The notes: generated by a model not told the origin, from the sequence alone. A stretch of 64,000 nt of DNA from Actinomycetospora succinea (GCF_004363095.1 NZ_SNYO01000009.1:124001-188000); one strand, 5' to 3'; positions 1 to 10,054 are shown, numbered from the stretch's first letter. Numbers and translations are program-made.

Positions 1-2747
1 ATCTGCCGGACATCGATCCGGACGAGACCTCCGAGTGGATCGAGTCCTTCGACGCGATGCTCGAGGGGCAGGGCGAGCAGCGCGCCCGCTACATCATGCT
101 GCAGCTGCTCCAGCGCGCCCGCGAGCGCCGGGTCTCGGTGCCGTCGCTGTACTCGACGGACTACGTCAACACCATCCCCACCGACCAGGAGCCCTGGTTC
201 CCGGGCGACGAGGACACCGAGCGGCGCTACCGCGCCTGGATCCGGTGGAACGCCGCGGCGATGGTGCACCGCGCGCAGCGCCCCGGCGTCGGCGTCGGCG
301 GCCACATCTCGACGTACGCGAGCGCCGCGTCGCTGTACGAGGTCGGCTTCAACTGGTTCTTCCGCGGCAAGGACCACCCCGGCGGCGGCGACCACGTCTA
401 CATCCAGGGCCACGCCTCCCCCGGCATCTACGCCCGCGCGTTCCTCGAGGGCCGCCTCGGCGCCCAGCACCTCGACGGCTTCCGCCAGGAGCTCTCGCAC
501 GCCGGGCCCGGCGGCGGCCTCCCGTCGTACCCGCACCCGCGCCTCATGCCCGGGTTCTGGGAGCACCCGACGGTCTCGATGGGCCTCGGACCGATCAACG
601 CGATCTTCCAGGCGCGCTTCGACCGCTACCTCGGCAACCGCGGCATCAAGGACACCTCGCAGCAGCACACCTGGGCGTTCCTCGGCGACGGCGAGATGGA
701 CGAGCCCGAGTCGCGCGGCGCCATCCACGTCGCCGCGGCCGAGGGTCTCGACAACCTGACCTTCGTCATCAACTGCAACCTGCAGCGCCTCGACGGGCCG
801 GTGCACGGCAACGGCAAGGTCATCCAGGAGCTGGAGTCGTTCTTCCGCGGCGCCGGCTGGAACGTCGTCAAGGTCATCTGGGGCCGCGAGTGGGACCGGC
901 TCCTGCACGCCGACCGCGACGGCGCCCTGATCAACCTGATGAACACCACGCCGGACGGCGACTTCCAGACCTACAAGGCCAACAACGGCGCCTACGTCCG
1001 CGAGCACTTCTTCGGCCGCGACCCGCGCACGAAGGACCTGGTCAAGGACCTCTCCGACGCCGACGTCTGGAACCTCAAGCGCGGCGCGCACGACTACCGC
1101 AAGGTCTACGCGGCCTACCAGGCGGCGATGGAGCACCAGGGCCGCCCGACGGTCATCCTCGCCAAGTCGATCAAGGGCTACACGCTCGGCCCGACGTTCG
1201 AGGGCCGCAACGCCACGCACCAGATGAAGAAGCTGACGCTGCAGGACCTCAAGACCTTCCGCGACGAGGTCCGCGTGCCGATCAGCGACTCCGAGCTCGA
1301 GCGCGACCCCTACCTGCCGCCGTACTACCACCCTGGCGCCGACGCGCCGGAGATCGAGTACATGCTCGAGCGCCGGCGCCAGCTCGGCGGCCCGCTGCCC
1401 GAGCGGCGGCTGCGCCACAAGCCGCTGGTGCTGCCCGGCGACAAGGTCTACGACGTCGTCAAGCGCGGCTCCGGCAAGCAGGAGATCGCCACGACGATGG
1501 CGTTCGTCCGCCTGGTCAAGGAGCTCACGCGCGACGCGGAGATCGGCAAGCGCGTGGTGCCGATCATCCCGGACGAGGCGCGGACCTTCGGGATGGACTC
1601 GTTCTTCTCCAACCTGAAGATCTACAACCCCCAGGGCCAGCTCTACACCTCGGTCGACCACGACCAGCTGCTCGCCTACCGCGAGTCCGAGGCGGGCCAG
1701 CTGCTGCACGAGGGCATCAACGAGGCCGGGTCGGTCGCCTCGTTCACCGCGGTGGGCACGTCGTACGCCACCCACGGCGAGCCGATGATCCCGATCTACA
1801 TCTTCTACTCGATGTTCGGGTTCCAGCGCACCGGCGACGGCATCTGGGCCGCCGCGGACCAGATGACCCGCGGCTTCCTGCTCGGTGCCACGGCCGGGCG
1901 CACGACGCTGGTCGGCGAGGGCCTGCAGCACAACGACGGCCACTCGCTGCTGCTCGCGGCGACCAACACGGGCGTCGTCGCCTACGACCCGGCGTACGCG
2001 TTCGAGATCGGGCACATCGTGCGCGACGGGCTGACCCGCATGTACGGCGAGGCCGATCCTCCGGACGCGCAGCGCAGCGGAGCCGGACCATCGACGGAGC
2101 GCGACCCGAACGTCATCTACTACCTGACGGTCTACAACGAGCCCTACCAGCAGCCCGCCGAGCCCGAGGGTCTCGACGTCGACGGCCTGCTGCGCGGGCT
2201 CTACCGCTACGCCCAGGCCCCCGGCGGCCCCGGCCCCCGCGCGCAGATCCTGGCGTCGGGCGTCGCGATGCCCTGGGCGCTCGAGGCGCAGCGGATGCTC
2301 GCCGAGGAGTGGGGCGTGCAGGCCGACGTGTGGTCGGCGACGTCGTGGGGCGAGCTGCGCCGCGACGGCGTCGAGTGCGACGAGCACAACCACGCCCACC
2401 CGGACGCCGACCCGCGCACGCCGTACGTCACCGAGGCCCTCGGCGACGCGGCCGGCCCGGTGCTCGCCGTCTCGGACTGGATGAAGGCCGTGCCGGACCT
2501 GATCCGCAAGTGGGTGCCCGGCGACTTCACCGTCCTCGGCACCGACGGCTTCGGCCTGTCCGACACCCGGCCGGCGGTCCGGCGGCACTTCGGTGTCGAC
2601 GCGGAGAACATCACGGTCGGCGTGCTCGCCGCGCTGGCCCGCCGCGGCGAGGTCGGGCGCGACACCGTCATCCGGGCGGCCGAGCAGTACCAGATCGACG
2701 ACCCGCAGGCCGCGGGCCCGCAGACCTCGGATTCCGGGGTGGCCTGA
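1..2747 (+). CDS. aceE: Pyruvate dehydrogenase E1 component, homodimeric type (5' end outside window)
   Basis: E1 of the pyruvate dehydrogenase complex: thiamine-diphosphate-dependent decarboxylation of pyruvate and transfer of the acetyl group to the lipoyl domain of E2. The reading frame is open from base 3, so the start codon lies upstream; 914 residues are visible, close to the usual ~920. The ThDP motif begins with [12 protein letters not shown] (about 685-720) and ends about 30 residues later in the conserved Asn region (INCN). The segments [15 protein letters not shown] and [15 protein letters not shown] are typical of AceE. Between MYGEAD and NVIYYLT (about 2050-2110) there is a Pro/Ser/Arg-rich stretch that looks longer than in the homologues I remember. 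It would feed acetyl-CoA to the fab operon downstream. Identification is very secure. Confidence 0.97.
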   Translation, partial: LPDIDPDETSEWIESFDAMLEGQGEQRARYIMLQLLQRARERRVSVPSLYSTDYVNTIPTDQEPWFPGDEDTERRYRAWIRWNAAAMVHRAQRPGVGVGGHISTYASAASLYEVGFNWFFRGKDHPGGGDHVYIQGHASPGIYARAFLEGRLGAQHLDGFRQELSHAGPGGGLPSYPHPRLMPGFWEHPTVSMGLGPINAIFQARFDRYLGNRGIKDTSQQHTWAFLGDGEMDEPESRGAIHVAAAEGLDNLTFVINCNLQRLDGPVHGNGKVIQELESFFRGAGWNVVKVIWGREWDRLLHADRDGALINLMNTTPDGDFQTYKANNGAYVREHFFGRDPRTKDLVKDLSDADVWNLKRGAHDYRKVYAAYQAAMEHQGRPTVILAKSIKGYTLGPTFEGRNATHQMKKLTLQDLKTFRDEVRVPISDSELERDPYLPPYYHPGADAPEIEYMLERRRQLGGPLPERRLRHKPLVLPGDKVYDVVKRGSGKQEIATTMAFVRLVKELTRDAEIGKRVVPIIPDEARTFGMDSFFSNLKIYNPQGQLYTSVDHDQLLAYRESEAGQLLHEGINEAGSVASFTAVGTSYATHGEPMIPIYIFYSMFGFQRTGDGIWAAADQMTRGFLLGATAGRTTLVGEGLQHNDGHSLLLAATNTGVVAYDPAYAFEIGHIVRDGLTRMYGEADPPDAQRSGAGPSTERDPNVIYYLTVYNEPYQQPAEPEGLDVDGLLRGLYRYAQAPGGPGPRAQILASGVAMPWALEAQRMLAEEWGVQADVWSATSWGELRRDGVECDEHNHAHPDADPRTPYVTEALGDAAGPVLAVSDWMKAVPDLIRKWVPGDFTVLGTDGFGLSDTRPAVRRHFGVDAENITVGVLAALARRGEVGRDTVIRAAEQYQIDDPQAAGPQTSDSGVA

Positions 2748-2978
2748 GGCATCTGGTGGGGCGTGGGGTGATCGTGCAGTGACCGTTCGTCGCGAGATCG
2801 GCGATCGGGGCTGGTGGTCGGCCCCATCCTTCCGGATAGGCTGTCGACGTCACGCTGCTCGGACGCCCCCGGACGATCCGAGACGCGGGACTCCGACGTA
2901 GGGAGCCACGGCTCCGGCGGCGGATCTGAAGGTCGGGGCGGAGGAAATCGCCTCGTGACATCGGTATGAGGAGCAGGA

Positions 2979-3182
2979 ATGGCAGAAGGCACCGTCAAGT
3001 GGTTCAACAGCGAGAAGGGCTTCGGCTTCCTCGCTCCCGACGGTGGTGGCGCTGACGTGTTCGTCCACTACTCGGCCATCCAGGCCCGCGGCTTCCGCAC
3101 CCTGGACGAGGGTCAGCGCGTCTCGTTCGACGTCGAGCAGGGCCAGAAGGGCCTGCAGGCCGTTCAGGTCACGCCGCTGTAA
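2979..3182 (+). CDS. Cold-shock domain protein (CspA family)
   Basis: A 67-residue single cold-shock domain that binds single-stranded nucleic acid and probably acts as an RNA chaperone in the cytoplasm. RNP1 reads KGFGFL and RNP2 reads VFVHYS, and the start [14 protein letters not shown] is the family hallmark. The ATG is preceded by an AGGAAT purine stretch at about 2971-2976. The 231-nt gap from aceE to this start leaves room for a long 5' leader, as is common for csp genes, although I did not define a thermosensor structure. A strong hairpin terminator follows at 3211-3246, so the gene is probably monocistronic. Confidence 0.96.
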   Translation: MAEGTVKWFNSEKGFGFLAPDGGGADVFVHYSAIQARGFRTLDEGQRVSFDVEQGQKGLQAVQVTPL

Positions 3183-3210
3183 GGAATCTCAGCGGAGTCA
3201 CCTCTCGAAA

Positions 3211-3246
3211 ACGGGGGCGGTGCGTCGGGAGACGCGCCGCCCCCGT
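3211..3246. terminator. Hairpin terminator between csp and the pirin gene
   Basis: The arms ACGGGGGCGG (3211-3220) and CCGCCCCCGT (3237-3246) pair perfectly, and an inner GCGTC/GACGC stem is capped by GGGA. It lies between two convergent genes and can serve both strands. Confidence 0.85.
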
Positions 3247-3259
3247 CGTGTGTCCGGGG

Positions 3260-3916
3260 TCAGGCGGTCGTGACGACGACCAGCTCGGCGCCGTCCGGGC
3301 CCGCCTCGAACGCGACCGGCCCGGCGCCCGTGATCTCGAGGCTGTCGCCGGCCACCGCGTCGCCCAGCGCGCCGCGCGCGACGTGGACGTGGCGGAAGGC
3401 GCCGTCGCCGGGCCGCCACTCCCCCGCCGCGGCCCGCTCGACCGTCACCGTCACGCCCGGGCGCCGCAGCGGCAGGGTCAGCGAGCCGTCGACCGTGTGG
3501 TGGGTCAGCGACGGCTCCCCCGCCGGCGGGTCGTCCAGGCCCGGCGTCACCCAGAACTGGAGCAGGTGGGCCGCGCCGTCCTCGGAGGCCCGCTCGTCGT
3601 GGGGCCACCCGGTCCCGGCCACGAGGTGCTGCAGGGTCCCGGCGGGCACGGTCGTCTCGACGCCGTCCGGCCCCGTGTGGATCATCGTGCCGTCGACGAC
3701 CCAGGCCAGGATCTCGACGTCGCGGTGCTCGTGGGCGCCGTAGGCGACGCCGGCGTCGAGCACGTCGTCGTTGTGCGCGACGAGGGCGCCGAACGAGGTG
3801 CGCCCGGGGTCGTAGTGCGCCCCGAAGGACAGCCCGTGCCGCGAGAGGACCCCGCCGCCCACGGTGACGGGACGATCGCTGCGGCGCAGGGTCCGGATGG
3901 TCGGCATCCGTGACAT
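3260..3916 (-). CDS. Pirin family protein
   Basis: A 218-residue bicupin-fold protein of the pirin/YhhW family. Members are metal-binding cytoplasmic proteins, and some act as quercetin dioxygenases or redox-linked cofactors. The N-terminal cupin carries the metal-ligand region (GAHEHRDVEILAWVVDGTMIHTGPDG, about 60-85, with the His/His/Glu pattern). A second, degenerate cupin follows. A second in-frame ATG at 3907 has a better-spaced GGGGAG than the first at 3916, so the true start may be three codons in. It is divergent from the fasR-like gene, with starts about 10-20 nt apart, so their control regions must overlap the coding ends. The substrate cannot be told from sequence. Confidence 0.85.
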   Translation of the reverse strand: MSRMPTIRTLRRSDRPVTVGGGVLSRHGLSFGAHYDPGRTSFGALVAHNDDVLDAGVAYGAHEHRDVEILAWVVDGTMIHTGPDGVETTVPAGTLQHLVAGTGWPHDERASEDGAAHLLQFWVTPGLDDPPAGEPSLTHHTVDGSLTLPLRRPGVTVTVERAAAGEWRPGDGAFRHVHVARGALGDAVAGDSLEITGAGPVAFEAGPDGAELVVVTTA

Positions 3917-3927
3917 GCTCCCCGGTC

Positions 3928-5100
3928 ATGGGCAGCGCCGCGGCGCGGGCGGGCGTCCGGCTGACCACGCTGCGCCGCATCGAGAAGGCGTCGGGGGAGA
4001 TCGCCGCCGCGGGCGTGGCCGCCATGGCGGAGCGTCTGGGCTGGTTCGGGCGCCTGACCGCCGAGCAGCGCTCCGGCGTCCTGCTGGTGACCCAGACCGG
4101 CACCGGCAACTTCGTCGCCTGGCTGCGCGACCCCGACGCCACCCCGCGCCTGACCGCCGAGGCCTTCCGCTCCGCCCCGCTCGACCTGGCCCGCCGGGTG
4201 ACGCTGCGCCAGACCGTGGAGCTCGTGCGCATCGCCACCGAGGTGTTCGAGGAGCGCATCCCGCTGCTGGGTGCCGACGACGACGAGCGCGCGGCGCTGG
4301 TGCACGCGGTGCTGCGCTTCGGGCGCGAGGTCGCGTTCGCGGCGGCGACGGTCTACGCCAGCGCCGCCGAGGCGCGCGGGGCGTGGGACGCCCGGCTGGA
4401 GGCGCTGGTCGTCGACGCGGTGGTGCTCGGCGAGGCGGAGGCGACGCTGCTCTCGCGGGCGTCGGCGCTGGGCTGGGACCCGGCGGCCGAGGCGACGGTC
4501 GTCGTCGGGGAACCGCCGTCGGAGGAGCCGCCGGAGCCGCTGCACGCCGTGCGCCGCGCGGCGCACCGGGCCGGCGCGACCGTCCTGCTCGGCACCCACG
4601 GCGCGCGCCTGGTGATGATCGCCGGGCCGGGGGCGCCGCTGGAGGAGCTCTCGGCGTCGTTCGGGCCGGGCGCGGTGGTCATGGGGCCGACCGTCGCCGG
4701 GCTGACCGACGCGCACCACAGCGCCACCGCCGCGCTCGCCGGGCACCGGGCCGTGCGGGCGTGGCCCGGCGCCCCGCGCCCGGTCGCCGCCGACGACCTC
4801 CTGCCCGAGCGCGTCCTCGACGGCGACACCCAGGCCGTCGACCAGCTGCGCCGCGACGTCGCCACGCCCCTGCGCGAGGCCGGCGGGGAGCTGGCGGCGA
4901 CCGTCGAGTGCTACCTCGACGTCGCCGGGGTGCTCGAGGCCGCCGCCCGGGCGCTGTTCGTGCACCCCAACACCGTGCGCTACCGCCTGCGTCGGGTGGC
5001 CGAACTCACGGGCGTGCACCCCGGCGAGGCGCGCGGCGCGCTGGTGCTGCGACTGGCGATCGGACTCGATCGGCTGCACCCCGCCGGCGGGCCGGAATGA
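3928..5100 (+). CDS. fasR: PucR-family transcriptional regulator, FasR-like activator of fatty-acid synthesis
   Basis: A 390-residue regulator ending in a PucR-type C-terminal helix-turn-helix (about 345-385; LFVHPNTVRYRLRRVAELTG). The N-terminal part is a long helical, Ala-rich region. Its place directly before fabD-fabH-acpP-fabF is that of FasR in Streptomyces and Mycobacterium, which activates the fab operon and senses long-chain acyl-CoA. I chose the ATG at 3928. A GTG at 3910 is in frame but would overlap the divergent pirin start. The 149-nt gap to fabD probably holds the operon promoter. The family call is secure, and the FasR role rests mainly on context. Confidence 0.85.
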   Translation: MGSAAARAGVRLTTLRRIEKASGEIAAAGVAAMAERLGWFGRLTAEQRSGVLLVTQTGTGNFVAWLRDPDATPRLTAEAFRSAPLDLARRVTLRQTVELVRIATEVFEERIPLLGADDDERAALVHAVLRFGREVAFAAATVYASAAEARGAWDARLEALVVDAVVLGEAEATLLSRASALGWDPAAEATVVVGEPPSEEPPEPLHAVRRAAHRAGATVLLGTHGARLVMIAGPGAPLEELSASFGPGAVVMGPTVAGLTDAHHSATAALAGHRAVRAWPGAPRPVAADDLLPERVLDGDTQAVDQLRRDVATPLREAGGELAATVECYLDVAGVLEAAARALFVHPNTVRYRLRRVAELTGVHPGEARGALVLRLAIGLDRLHPAGGPE

Positions 5101-5248
5101 CGCCTGAGCAGGGCGGACACGCCACGACCGGAGGTCTCGCGCCAGGTGTGTGAGCCAGGGCATTGTGGGAACTCGACAACCGCGCCGGGCCCGACTTCGT
5201 CGTCCCGGTGCCTTCGGAGGAGACCCCAGCCGTGATGAGGTGGCCCCT

Positions 5249-6181
5249 GTGATCGCGATCCTCGCTCCCGGCCAGGGCGCCCAGAAGCCCGGCATGCTCG
5301 CCCCGTGGCTCGACCGCCCCGAGGCGCGCGGGCGGCTCGAGGCGTTCTCGGACGCCGCCGGGCTCGACCTCGTGCACCTCGGCGTCGAGGCCGACGCCGC
5401 GGCCATCGAGGACACCGCGGTGACCCAGCCGCTGCTCGTCGCCTCGGCGCTGCTGGCCTGGGACCAGCTCCGCCTCGAGGTCTCCGTGCCCGACGACGCG
5501 GTCGTCGCCGGCCACTCCGTCGGCGAGCTCGCCGCCGCCGCGATCGCCGAGGTCATCGACGCCGAGCAGGCCGTCGCGCTGGCCGCCGTGCGCGGCAAGG
5601 AGATGGCCGCCGCCTGCGCGCAGGAGCCGACGACGATGGCCGCGGTCCTCGGCGGCGACGAGGACGCCGTGCTCGCCCGTCTCGCCGAGCTCGACCTCGA
5701 GCCGGCCAACCGCAACGGCACCGGCCAGGTCGTCGCCGCCGGCCGCAAGGAGGCGATCGAGCAGCTCGTCGCCGAGCCGCCCGAGGGCGCGCGCGTGCGG
5801 TCGCTGTCGGTCGCCGGCGCCTTCCACACCCGCTTCATGGAGCCCGCCGAGAAGGCCCTCGGCGAGTGGGTCGCCGAGCACCGCGACGAGCTCGCGCCGG
5901 CCGACCCGTCGCACCCGCTGCTGCAGAACGCCGACGGCGCCTTGGTCGCCGGCGGGTCGGAGTTCCTCGACCGCCTCGTCGCCCAGGTGACGCGCTCGGT
6001 GCGCTGGGACGCCTGCATGGCCACCATGCGCGACCGCGGCGTCGGCGCCGCGATCGAGCTGACCCCCGCCGGCACGCTCACCGGGATGGTGAAGCGCCAG
6101 ATCAAGGGGACGCCGGTCCAGAACATCAACACGCCCGACGACCTGGAGAAGGCCGTGCAACTGATCGGGGAGCACTCGTGA
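5249..6181 (+). CDS. fabD: Malonyl-CoA:ACP transacylase
   Basis: Transfers malonyl from CoA to the acyl carrier protein, supplying extender units for type II fatty-acid synthesis. 310 residues from the GTG at 5249. The start VIAILAPGQGAQKPGM matches the family N-terminus, and a GATGAGG lies about 8 nt upstream (a second GTG at 5240 is also possible). The nucleophile is Ser90 in GHSVGELAAA, the partner His193 is in GAFHTRFM, and the C-terminal TPAGTLTGM loop is present. The stop overlaps the fabH start (GTGA), so the two are translationally coupled. Confidence 0.96.
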   Translation: MIAILAPGQGAQKPGMLAPWLDRPEARGRLEAFSDAAGLDLVHLGVEADAAAIEDTAVTQPLLVASALLAWDQLRLEVSVPDDAVVAGHSVGELAAAAIAEVIDAEQAVALAAVRGKEMAAACAQEPTTMAAVLGGDEDAVLARLAELDLEPANRNGTGQVVAAGRKEAIEQLVAEPPEGARVRSLSVAGAFHTRFMEPAEKALGEWVAEHRDELAPADPSHPLLQNADGALVAGGSEFLDRLVAQVTRSVRWDACMATMRDRGVGAAIELTPAGTLTGMVKRQIKGTPVQNINTPDDLEKAVQLIGEHS

Positions 6182-7158
6182 GGCTCCAGCTCACCCCGCA
6201 GGCGCCCGGCGCCCGCATCCTCGGGCTCGGCAGCATGCAGCCCGACAAGGTCGTCACCAACCACGACCTCGAGAAGATCGTCGAGACCAACGACGAGTGG
6301 ATCCAGAGCCGCGTCGGCATCGTGGAACGCCGCTTCGGCGACGAGAAGGACTCCGTGGTCTCGATGGGCGTCGAGGCCGGGTCGAAGGCCCTGGCCGACG
6401 CCGGGCTCGCCCCCACCGACCTCGACGCGGTCATCGTCGCGACCTGCACGATGTCCAAGCCGATCCCGAACGCCGCCGCGCAGACCGCCGACCGCATCGG
6501 CGTCAACGGCATCGGCGCGATGGACGTGAACACCGCCTGCGCCGGCTTCTGCTACGGCACCGGGCTGGCCGGCGACATGATCCGCTCGGGCACGGCGAAG
6601 CACGTGCTGGTCATCGGCTCGGAGAAGCTCTCCGACTGGCTCGACATGAACGACCGCTCGACCTGCATCATCTTCGCCGACGGGGCGGGCGCCGCGGTGA
6701 TCGGACCGGCCGCGACCGAGGACGAGGTCGGCGTCGGGCCGGTCATCTGGGGTGCCGCGGGCGACCTCGTGTCGACGATCCACATCGACGAGTCCGACGC
6801 GCTGCGCCAGGAGGGTCAGGCGGTGTTCCGCTGGGCCACCACCAAGATCGCGCCGGTGGCCCTGCGCGCCGTCGAGGCCGCCGGGCTGGCGCCCTCCGAC
6901 ATCGACGTCCTCGTCCCCCACCAGGCCAACCTGCGCATCGTCGAGGCCATCGCGAAGCGCCTGCGCCAGGTGGGCGGGCGCACCGACCTGCGCGTCGCCG
7001 ACGACATCCAGTACTCCGGCAACACCTCGTCGGCCTCGATCCCGATGGCCATCGACCACATGCGCGGCGCCGGCCGCGTGAAGTCCGGCGACGTCGCGCT
7101 GCTGGTCGGCTTCGGTGCCGGCCTGTCGTACGCGGCGCAGGTCGTCGTGCTGCCCTGA
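6178..7158 (+). CDS. fabH: Beta-ketoacyl-ACP synthase III
   Basis: Catalyses the first condensation, acyl-CoA with malonyl-ACP, in fatty-acid synthesis. 326 residues from a GTG that overlaps the fabD stop by 4 nt. The full Cys-His-Asn triad is visible: Cys121 in NTACAGFCYG, His248 in VPHQANLRI, and Asn282 in YSGNTSSASIP. Actinobacterial FabH usually accepts branched or short acyl-CoA primers, but the primer here cannot be read from the sequence. A much longer open frame extends upstream inside fabD, which is only a product of the high G+C content. Confidence 0.96.
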   Translation: MRLQLTPQAPGARILGLGSMQPDKVVTNHDLEKIVETNDEWIQSRVGIVERRFGDEKDSVVSMGVEAGSKALADAGLAPTDLDAVIVATCTMSKPIPNAAAQTADRIGVNGIGAMDVNTACAGFCYGTGLAGDMIRSGTAKHVLVIGSEKLSDWLDMNDRSTCIIFADGAGAAVIGPAATEDEVGVGPVIWGAAGDLVSTIHIDESDALRQEGQAVFRWATTKIAPVALRAVEAAGLAPSDIDVLVPHQANLRIVEAIAKRLRQVGGRTDLRVADDIQYSGNTSSASIPMAIDHMRGAGRVKSGDVALLVGFGAGLSYAAQVVVLP

Positions 7159-7222
7159 TCTGCCCTACCGTCCCCAGCCGAGCACTGCAGACCTGTTGAA
7201 GTCCGACGAAGAAAGGGAGCCC

Positions 7223-7465
7223 GTGGCGACCAACGAAGAGATCCTGCCCGACCTCGCGAGCATCGTGGAGGAGGTGGCCGGCGTCGACGCCGCGGAGGTC
7301 ACCGCCGAGAAGTCGTTCGTCGACGACCTCGACATCGACTCGCTGTCGATGGTCGAGATCGCGGTCCAGGCCGAGGACAAGTTCGGGGTCAAGATCCCGG
7401 ACGACGAGCTCGCCAAGCTGACGACGGTCCAGGACGCCGTCAACTACATCTCCAGCCACTCCTGA
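7223..7465 (+). CDS. acpP: Acyl carrier protein
   Basis: An 80-residue acidic carrier that shuttles growing acyl chains on a 4'-phosphopantetheine arm. The attachment site is Ser40 in DIDSLSMVE. The start is the GTG at 7223, preceded by GAAAGGGAG with 3-8 nt spacing, and translated MATNEEILPDLASIVEEV. Helices I-IV of the ACP fold can be followed through to VKIPDDELAKLTTVQDAV. It lies 64 nt after fabH and 14 nt before fabF, inside the fab operon. Confidence 0.96.
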   Translation: MATNEEILPDLASIVEEVAGVDAAEVTAEKSFVDDLDIDSLSMVEIAVQAEDKFGVKIPDDELAKLTTVQDAVNYISSHS

Positions 7466-7479
7466 AAGAGGGCGACTTC

Positions 7480-8742
7480 GTGAGCAGCACCGGCCAGGGG
7501 GTCGTCGTCACCGGTATGGGCGCGACGACCCCGCTCGGCGGCGACGTCGCGACCACCTGGGACGGCCTCCTGGCCGGTCGCGGCGCCGCCTCCAAGATCG
7601 AAGAGGACTGGGTCGACACCTTCGAGCTGCCCGTCAAGATCGCGTCGCAGCTCGCCGTCGAACCGAGCGAGATCCTCAAGCGTGTCGAGGCGCGGCGCCT
7701 CGACCGCAGCGAGCAGACCGCGATCATCGCGGCGCGCGAGGCGTGGCAGCACGCTGACCTCGGCGACTACCCGAACGCCGAGGACGGGTCGCCCAAGGTC
7801 GACGCGCTGCGGCTCGCGGTCATCGTCGGCACCGGCATCGGCGGGGCGCTGACCCTGCTGGGCCAGGACGACATCCTCGAGCAGCAGGGCCTGCGCAAGG
7901 TCGCGGTCCTGACCATCCCGATGCTCATGCCCAACGGCCCGGCCGCGCACGTCGGCCTGGAGTTCGGCGCGGCGGCGGGCGTGCACGCGCCCGTGTCGGC
8001 CTGCGCGTCGGGCGCCGAGGCCATCGCGTGGGGCTGGCGGATGCTCATGGCGAACGAGGTCGACGTGGTCGTGGCCGGGGGCACCGAGGCGTGCATCCAC
8101 CCGATCACGCTCGCCGGCTTCAGCCAGGCCCGCACCATGGCGCTGCGCAACGACGAGCCCGAGCGCGCCTCGCGGCCGTTCGACACGGGACGCAACGGCT
8201 TCGTGCTCGGCGAGGGCGCGGGCATGGTGGTGCTCGAGCGCGAGGAGTTCGCGCAGGCCCGCGGGGCGACCGTGCACGGGCGTCTCGCCGGCATCGGCAC
8301 CAGCGCCGACGCGTACCACATCACGGCGCCGGACCCGGAAGGCACGGGCCAGTCCCGCGCCATCGCCGCGGCCCTGCGCACGGCGGGCCTCGAGCCCTCC
8401 GACATCGGTCACGTGAACTGCCACGCCACCGCCACCAGCGTCGGTGACGTGGCCGAGACCGTGGCCGTCAAGAAGTCGATCGGCGACCACCCGGTGCTCA
8501 CCGCACCCAAGGGGTCGCTGGGTCACCTCCTCGGCGCCGCCGGTGCCGTCGAGGCGATCTCGACGATCCTCTCGGTGCGCGAGGGGCTGATCCCGCCCAC
8601 CGCGAACCTCGAGGAGCTCGACCCCGACGTCACCCTCGACGTCGTGGCCGGCGAGGCCCGCAAGCAGTCGCTGGACGCCGCGATCAGCGACTCCTTCGGC
8701 TTCGGCGGGCACAACGTCTGCCTGGCGATCACGCCGGCCTGA
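7480..8742 (+). CDS. fabF: Beta-ketoacyl-ACP synthase II
   Basis: The elongating condensing enzyme of type II fatty-acid synthesis: acyl-ACP plus malonyl-ACP to beta-ketoacyl-ACP. 420 residues from a GTG start with GAAAGAGGG upstream. The thiolase-fold triad is Cys175 (VSACASGAEA), His315 (NCHATATSVGD) and His349 (LGHLLGAAGAVE), with Lys344 in APKGS. The C-terminal SFGFGGHN motif is intact. It is the last gene of the operon, closed by the terminator at 8761-8800. Confidence 0.96.
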   Translation: MSSTGQGVVVTGMGATTPLGGDVATTWDGLLAGRGAASKIEEDWVDTFELPVKIASQLAVEPSEILKRVEARRLDRSEQTAIIAAREAWQHADLGDYPNAEDGSPKVDALRLAVIVGTGIGGALTLLGQDDILEQQGLRKVAVLTIPMLMPNGPAAHVGLEFGAAAGVHAPVSACASGAEAIAWGWRMLMANEVDVVVAGGTEACIHPITLAGFSQARTMALRNDEPERASRPFDTGRNGFVLGEGAGMVVLEREEFAQARGATVHGRLAGIGTSADAYHITAPDPEGTGQSRAIAAALRTAGLEPSDIGHVNCHATATSVGDVAETVAVKKSIGDHPVLTAPKGSLGHLLGAAGAVEAISTILSVREGLIPPTANLEELDPDVTLDVVAGEARKQSLDAAISDSFGFGGHNVCLAITPA

Positions 8743-8760
8743 CGGGCGTTCGTCCGAGCG

Positions 8761-8800
8761 ATGCGGCATCGCCGGCGTCTCGGCGCCGGCGATGCCGCAT
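8761..8800 (+). terminator. Rho-independent-type terminator of the fab operon
   Basis: A perfect 17-bp stem (ATGCGGCATCGCCGGCG at 8761-8777 with its complement at 8784-8800) around a 6-nt loop, followed by TCTCGTTTCT. It lies 18 nt after the fabF stop. Confidence 0.9.
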
Positions 8801-8876
8801 TCTCGTTTCTCGGGGGTGGGCGGCGTGTGTCAGCGTGGCGGCCACGCTGACGTCGAACGTCAGAAAAGCCGCCGGC

Positions 8877-9512
8877 TCAGCAGGGTGAGCGGAGCTGGCT
8901 CCCCGGCCGCGGGTCGAGCAGGCGGGGCTGGCCGCCGGAGGTCTCGACGACGGCGCTGATCTGCCAGCACAGGCGCGGCACGCGCACGTCGGGCGGCGCG
9001 ACCGTCGGGTCCTGGGTGGTGACGTAGCCCAGCGGCACGACGAGCTCGCCGCCGGCGACGGGGTCGATCCGTTGGACCACGACCGAGCCGACCCGCTGGG
9101 TGCGCGCGATGTCGGCGAACGTCGCCGGGTCGACGCGCGCGTCCGGCACGAGCGTGGCGCGGTAGGCGGCGAAGTCGCCGGCGTTGCGGGCGTCGGTCCA
9201 GCGCTGCAGGACGTCGCGCACGGCCGCCGACTCGGGATGGATCGCGGCGGTGGACGAGAGCACGACGCCCGGCGCGCCCGCCGAGCCGTCCTCGGGCAGC
9301 TCGGCGCCGACCAGCACCGGGCCGGTGTCGCCCACCGCAGCGCGTCCGACGGCCGCCGCGCGGGCCCCGAGCAGCGCCCCCGCGATCACGATCATCACCA
9401 GGGCCACGCCGAGGACCACCGGCAGGACGACTCCCGGGCGCAGGCGATCGGCCAGCGCGCCGTCACGGAACCGCCCGAGCATGACCTCCAGCCTGCCAGC
9501 CTCCCCCGACAC
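8877..9512 (-). CDS. Membrane-anchored protein with an NTF2/Mce-associated-like extracellular domain
   Basis: A 211-residue protein with one clear membrane helix at about 27-50 (VVLPVVLGVALVMIVIAGALLG) after a basic, cytoplasmic N-terminus. The outside part contains a region resembling the NTF2/SnoaL-like fold of Mce-associated proteins (about 98-135; AVRDVLQRWTDARNAGDFAAYRATL), then a beta-rich tail with two Cys (LCWQ and the C-terminal Cys) that could form a disulphide. There is no catalytic motif and the function is unknown. It lies alone between the fab terminator and the DUF3145 gene on the same strand, 50 nt from it. Confidence 0.7.
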   Translation of the reverse strand: MSGEAGRLEVMLGRFRDGALADRLRPGVVLPVVLGVALVMIVIAGALLGARAAAVGRAAVGDTGPVLVGAELPEDGSAGAPGVVLSSTAAIHPESAAVRDVLQRWTDARNAGDFAAYRATLVPDARVDPATFADIARTQRVGSVVVQRIDPVAGGELVVPLGYVTTQDPTVAPPDVRVPRLCWQISAVVETSGGQPRLLDPRPGSQLRSPC

Positions 9513-9562
9513 CCTCGCTGGGCGTCCTCCGTGCGCGCTTCCTGTCGTCCGCGCTGTGCCGG

Positions 9563-10054
9563 TCAGCCGACCTGGTGCAGCCGTGCGGGTGCCACGCCCT
9601 CACCGGCGAAGCGGAACTCCTCGAGAGCGTCGTCCCAGCGCGTGCCGAGGAGGTCGTCCATGCGGCGGGTCAGCGACTCCCGTGTCGTCGCGCCGGCGAG
9701 CGCCGCGCGGACCTGGTCCTCGCCGAGGACGATGTCGCCGTTCGCGCTGGTGCGCCCGTGCCACAGGCCGAGCCCGGGCACGTGGCTGAAGCGCTCGCCG
9801 TCCGTGCCCGGCGACGGGTCCTCCGTCACCTCGAAGCGGACCATCCCCCAGGCGCGCAGCGCGGTCGCCACACGGGCCGCGGTGCCCACGGGCCCGGCCC
9901 ACGACACCTCGGCACGTGCCGACCCCGGCGCCGCCTCCTGGGCGGTCCAGTCCAGCACGACACGGGCGTCGAGGACGCCCGAGATGGCCCACTCGACGTG
10001 CGGGCAGACCGCAGACGGCGACGAGTGGACGTAGATCACGCCACGGGTGCTCAC
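9563..10054 (-). CDS. DUF3145 domain protein
   Basis: A 163-residue protein of the actinobacteria-specific DUF3145 family, whose role is not known. The start is the GTG at 10054, preceded by GAGG. It gives the family N-terminus VSTRGVIYVHSSPSAVCPHVEWAI. Other conserved parts are VLDWTAQEAAPG, the GMVRFEVTEDPSPGTDGERF block and the WDDALEEFRFAGEG C-terminus. The open frame runs 40 codons further upstream, but that part has no family similarity. It is divergent from the MFS gene across a 166-nt shared control region. Confidence 0.85.
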   Translation of the reverse strand: MSTRGVIYVHSSPSAVCPHVEWAISGVLDARVVLDWTAQEAAPGSARAEVSWAGPVGTAARVATALRAWGMVRFEVTEDPSPGTDGERFSHVPGLGLWHGRTSANGDIVLGEDQVRAALAGATTRESLTRRMDDLLGTRWDDALEEFRFAGEGVAPARLHQVG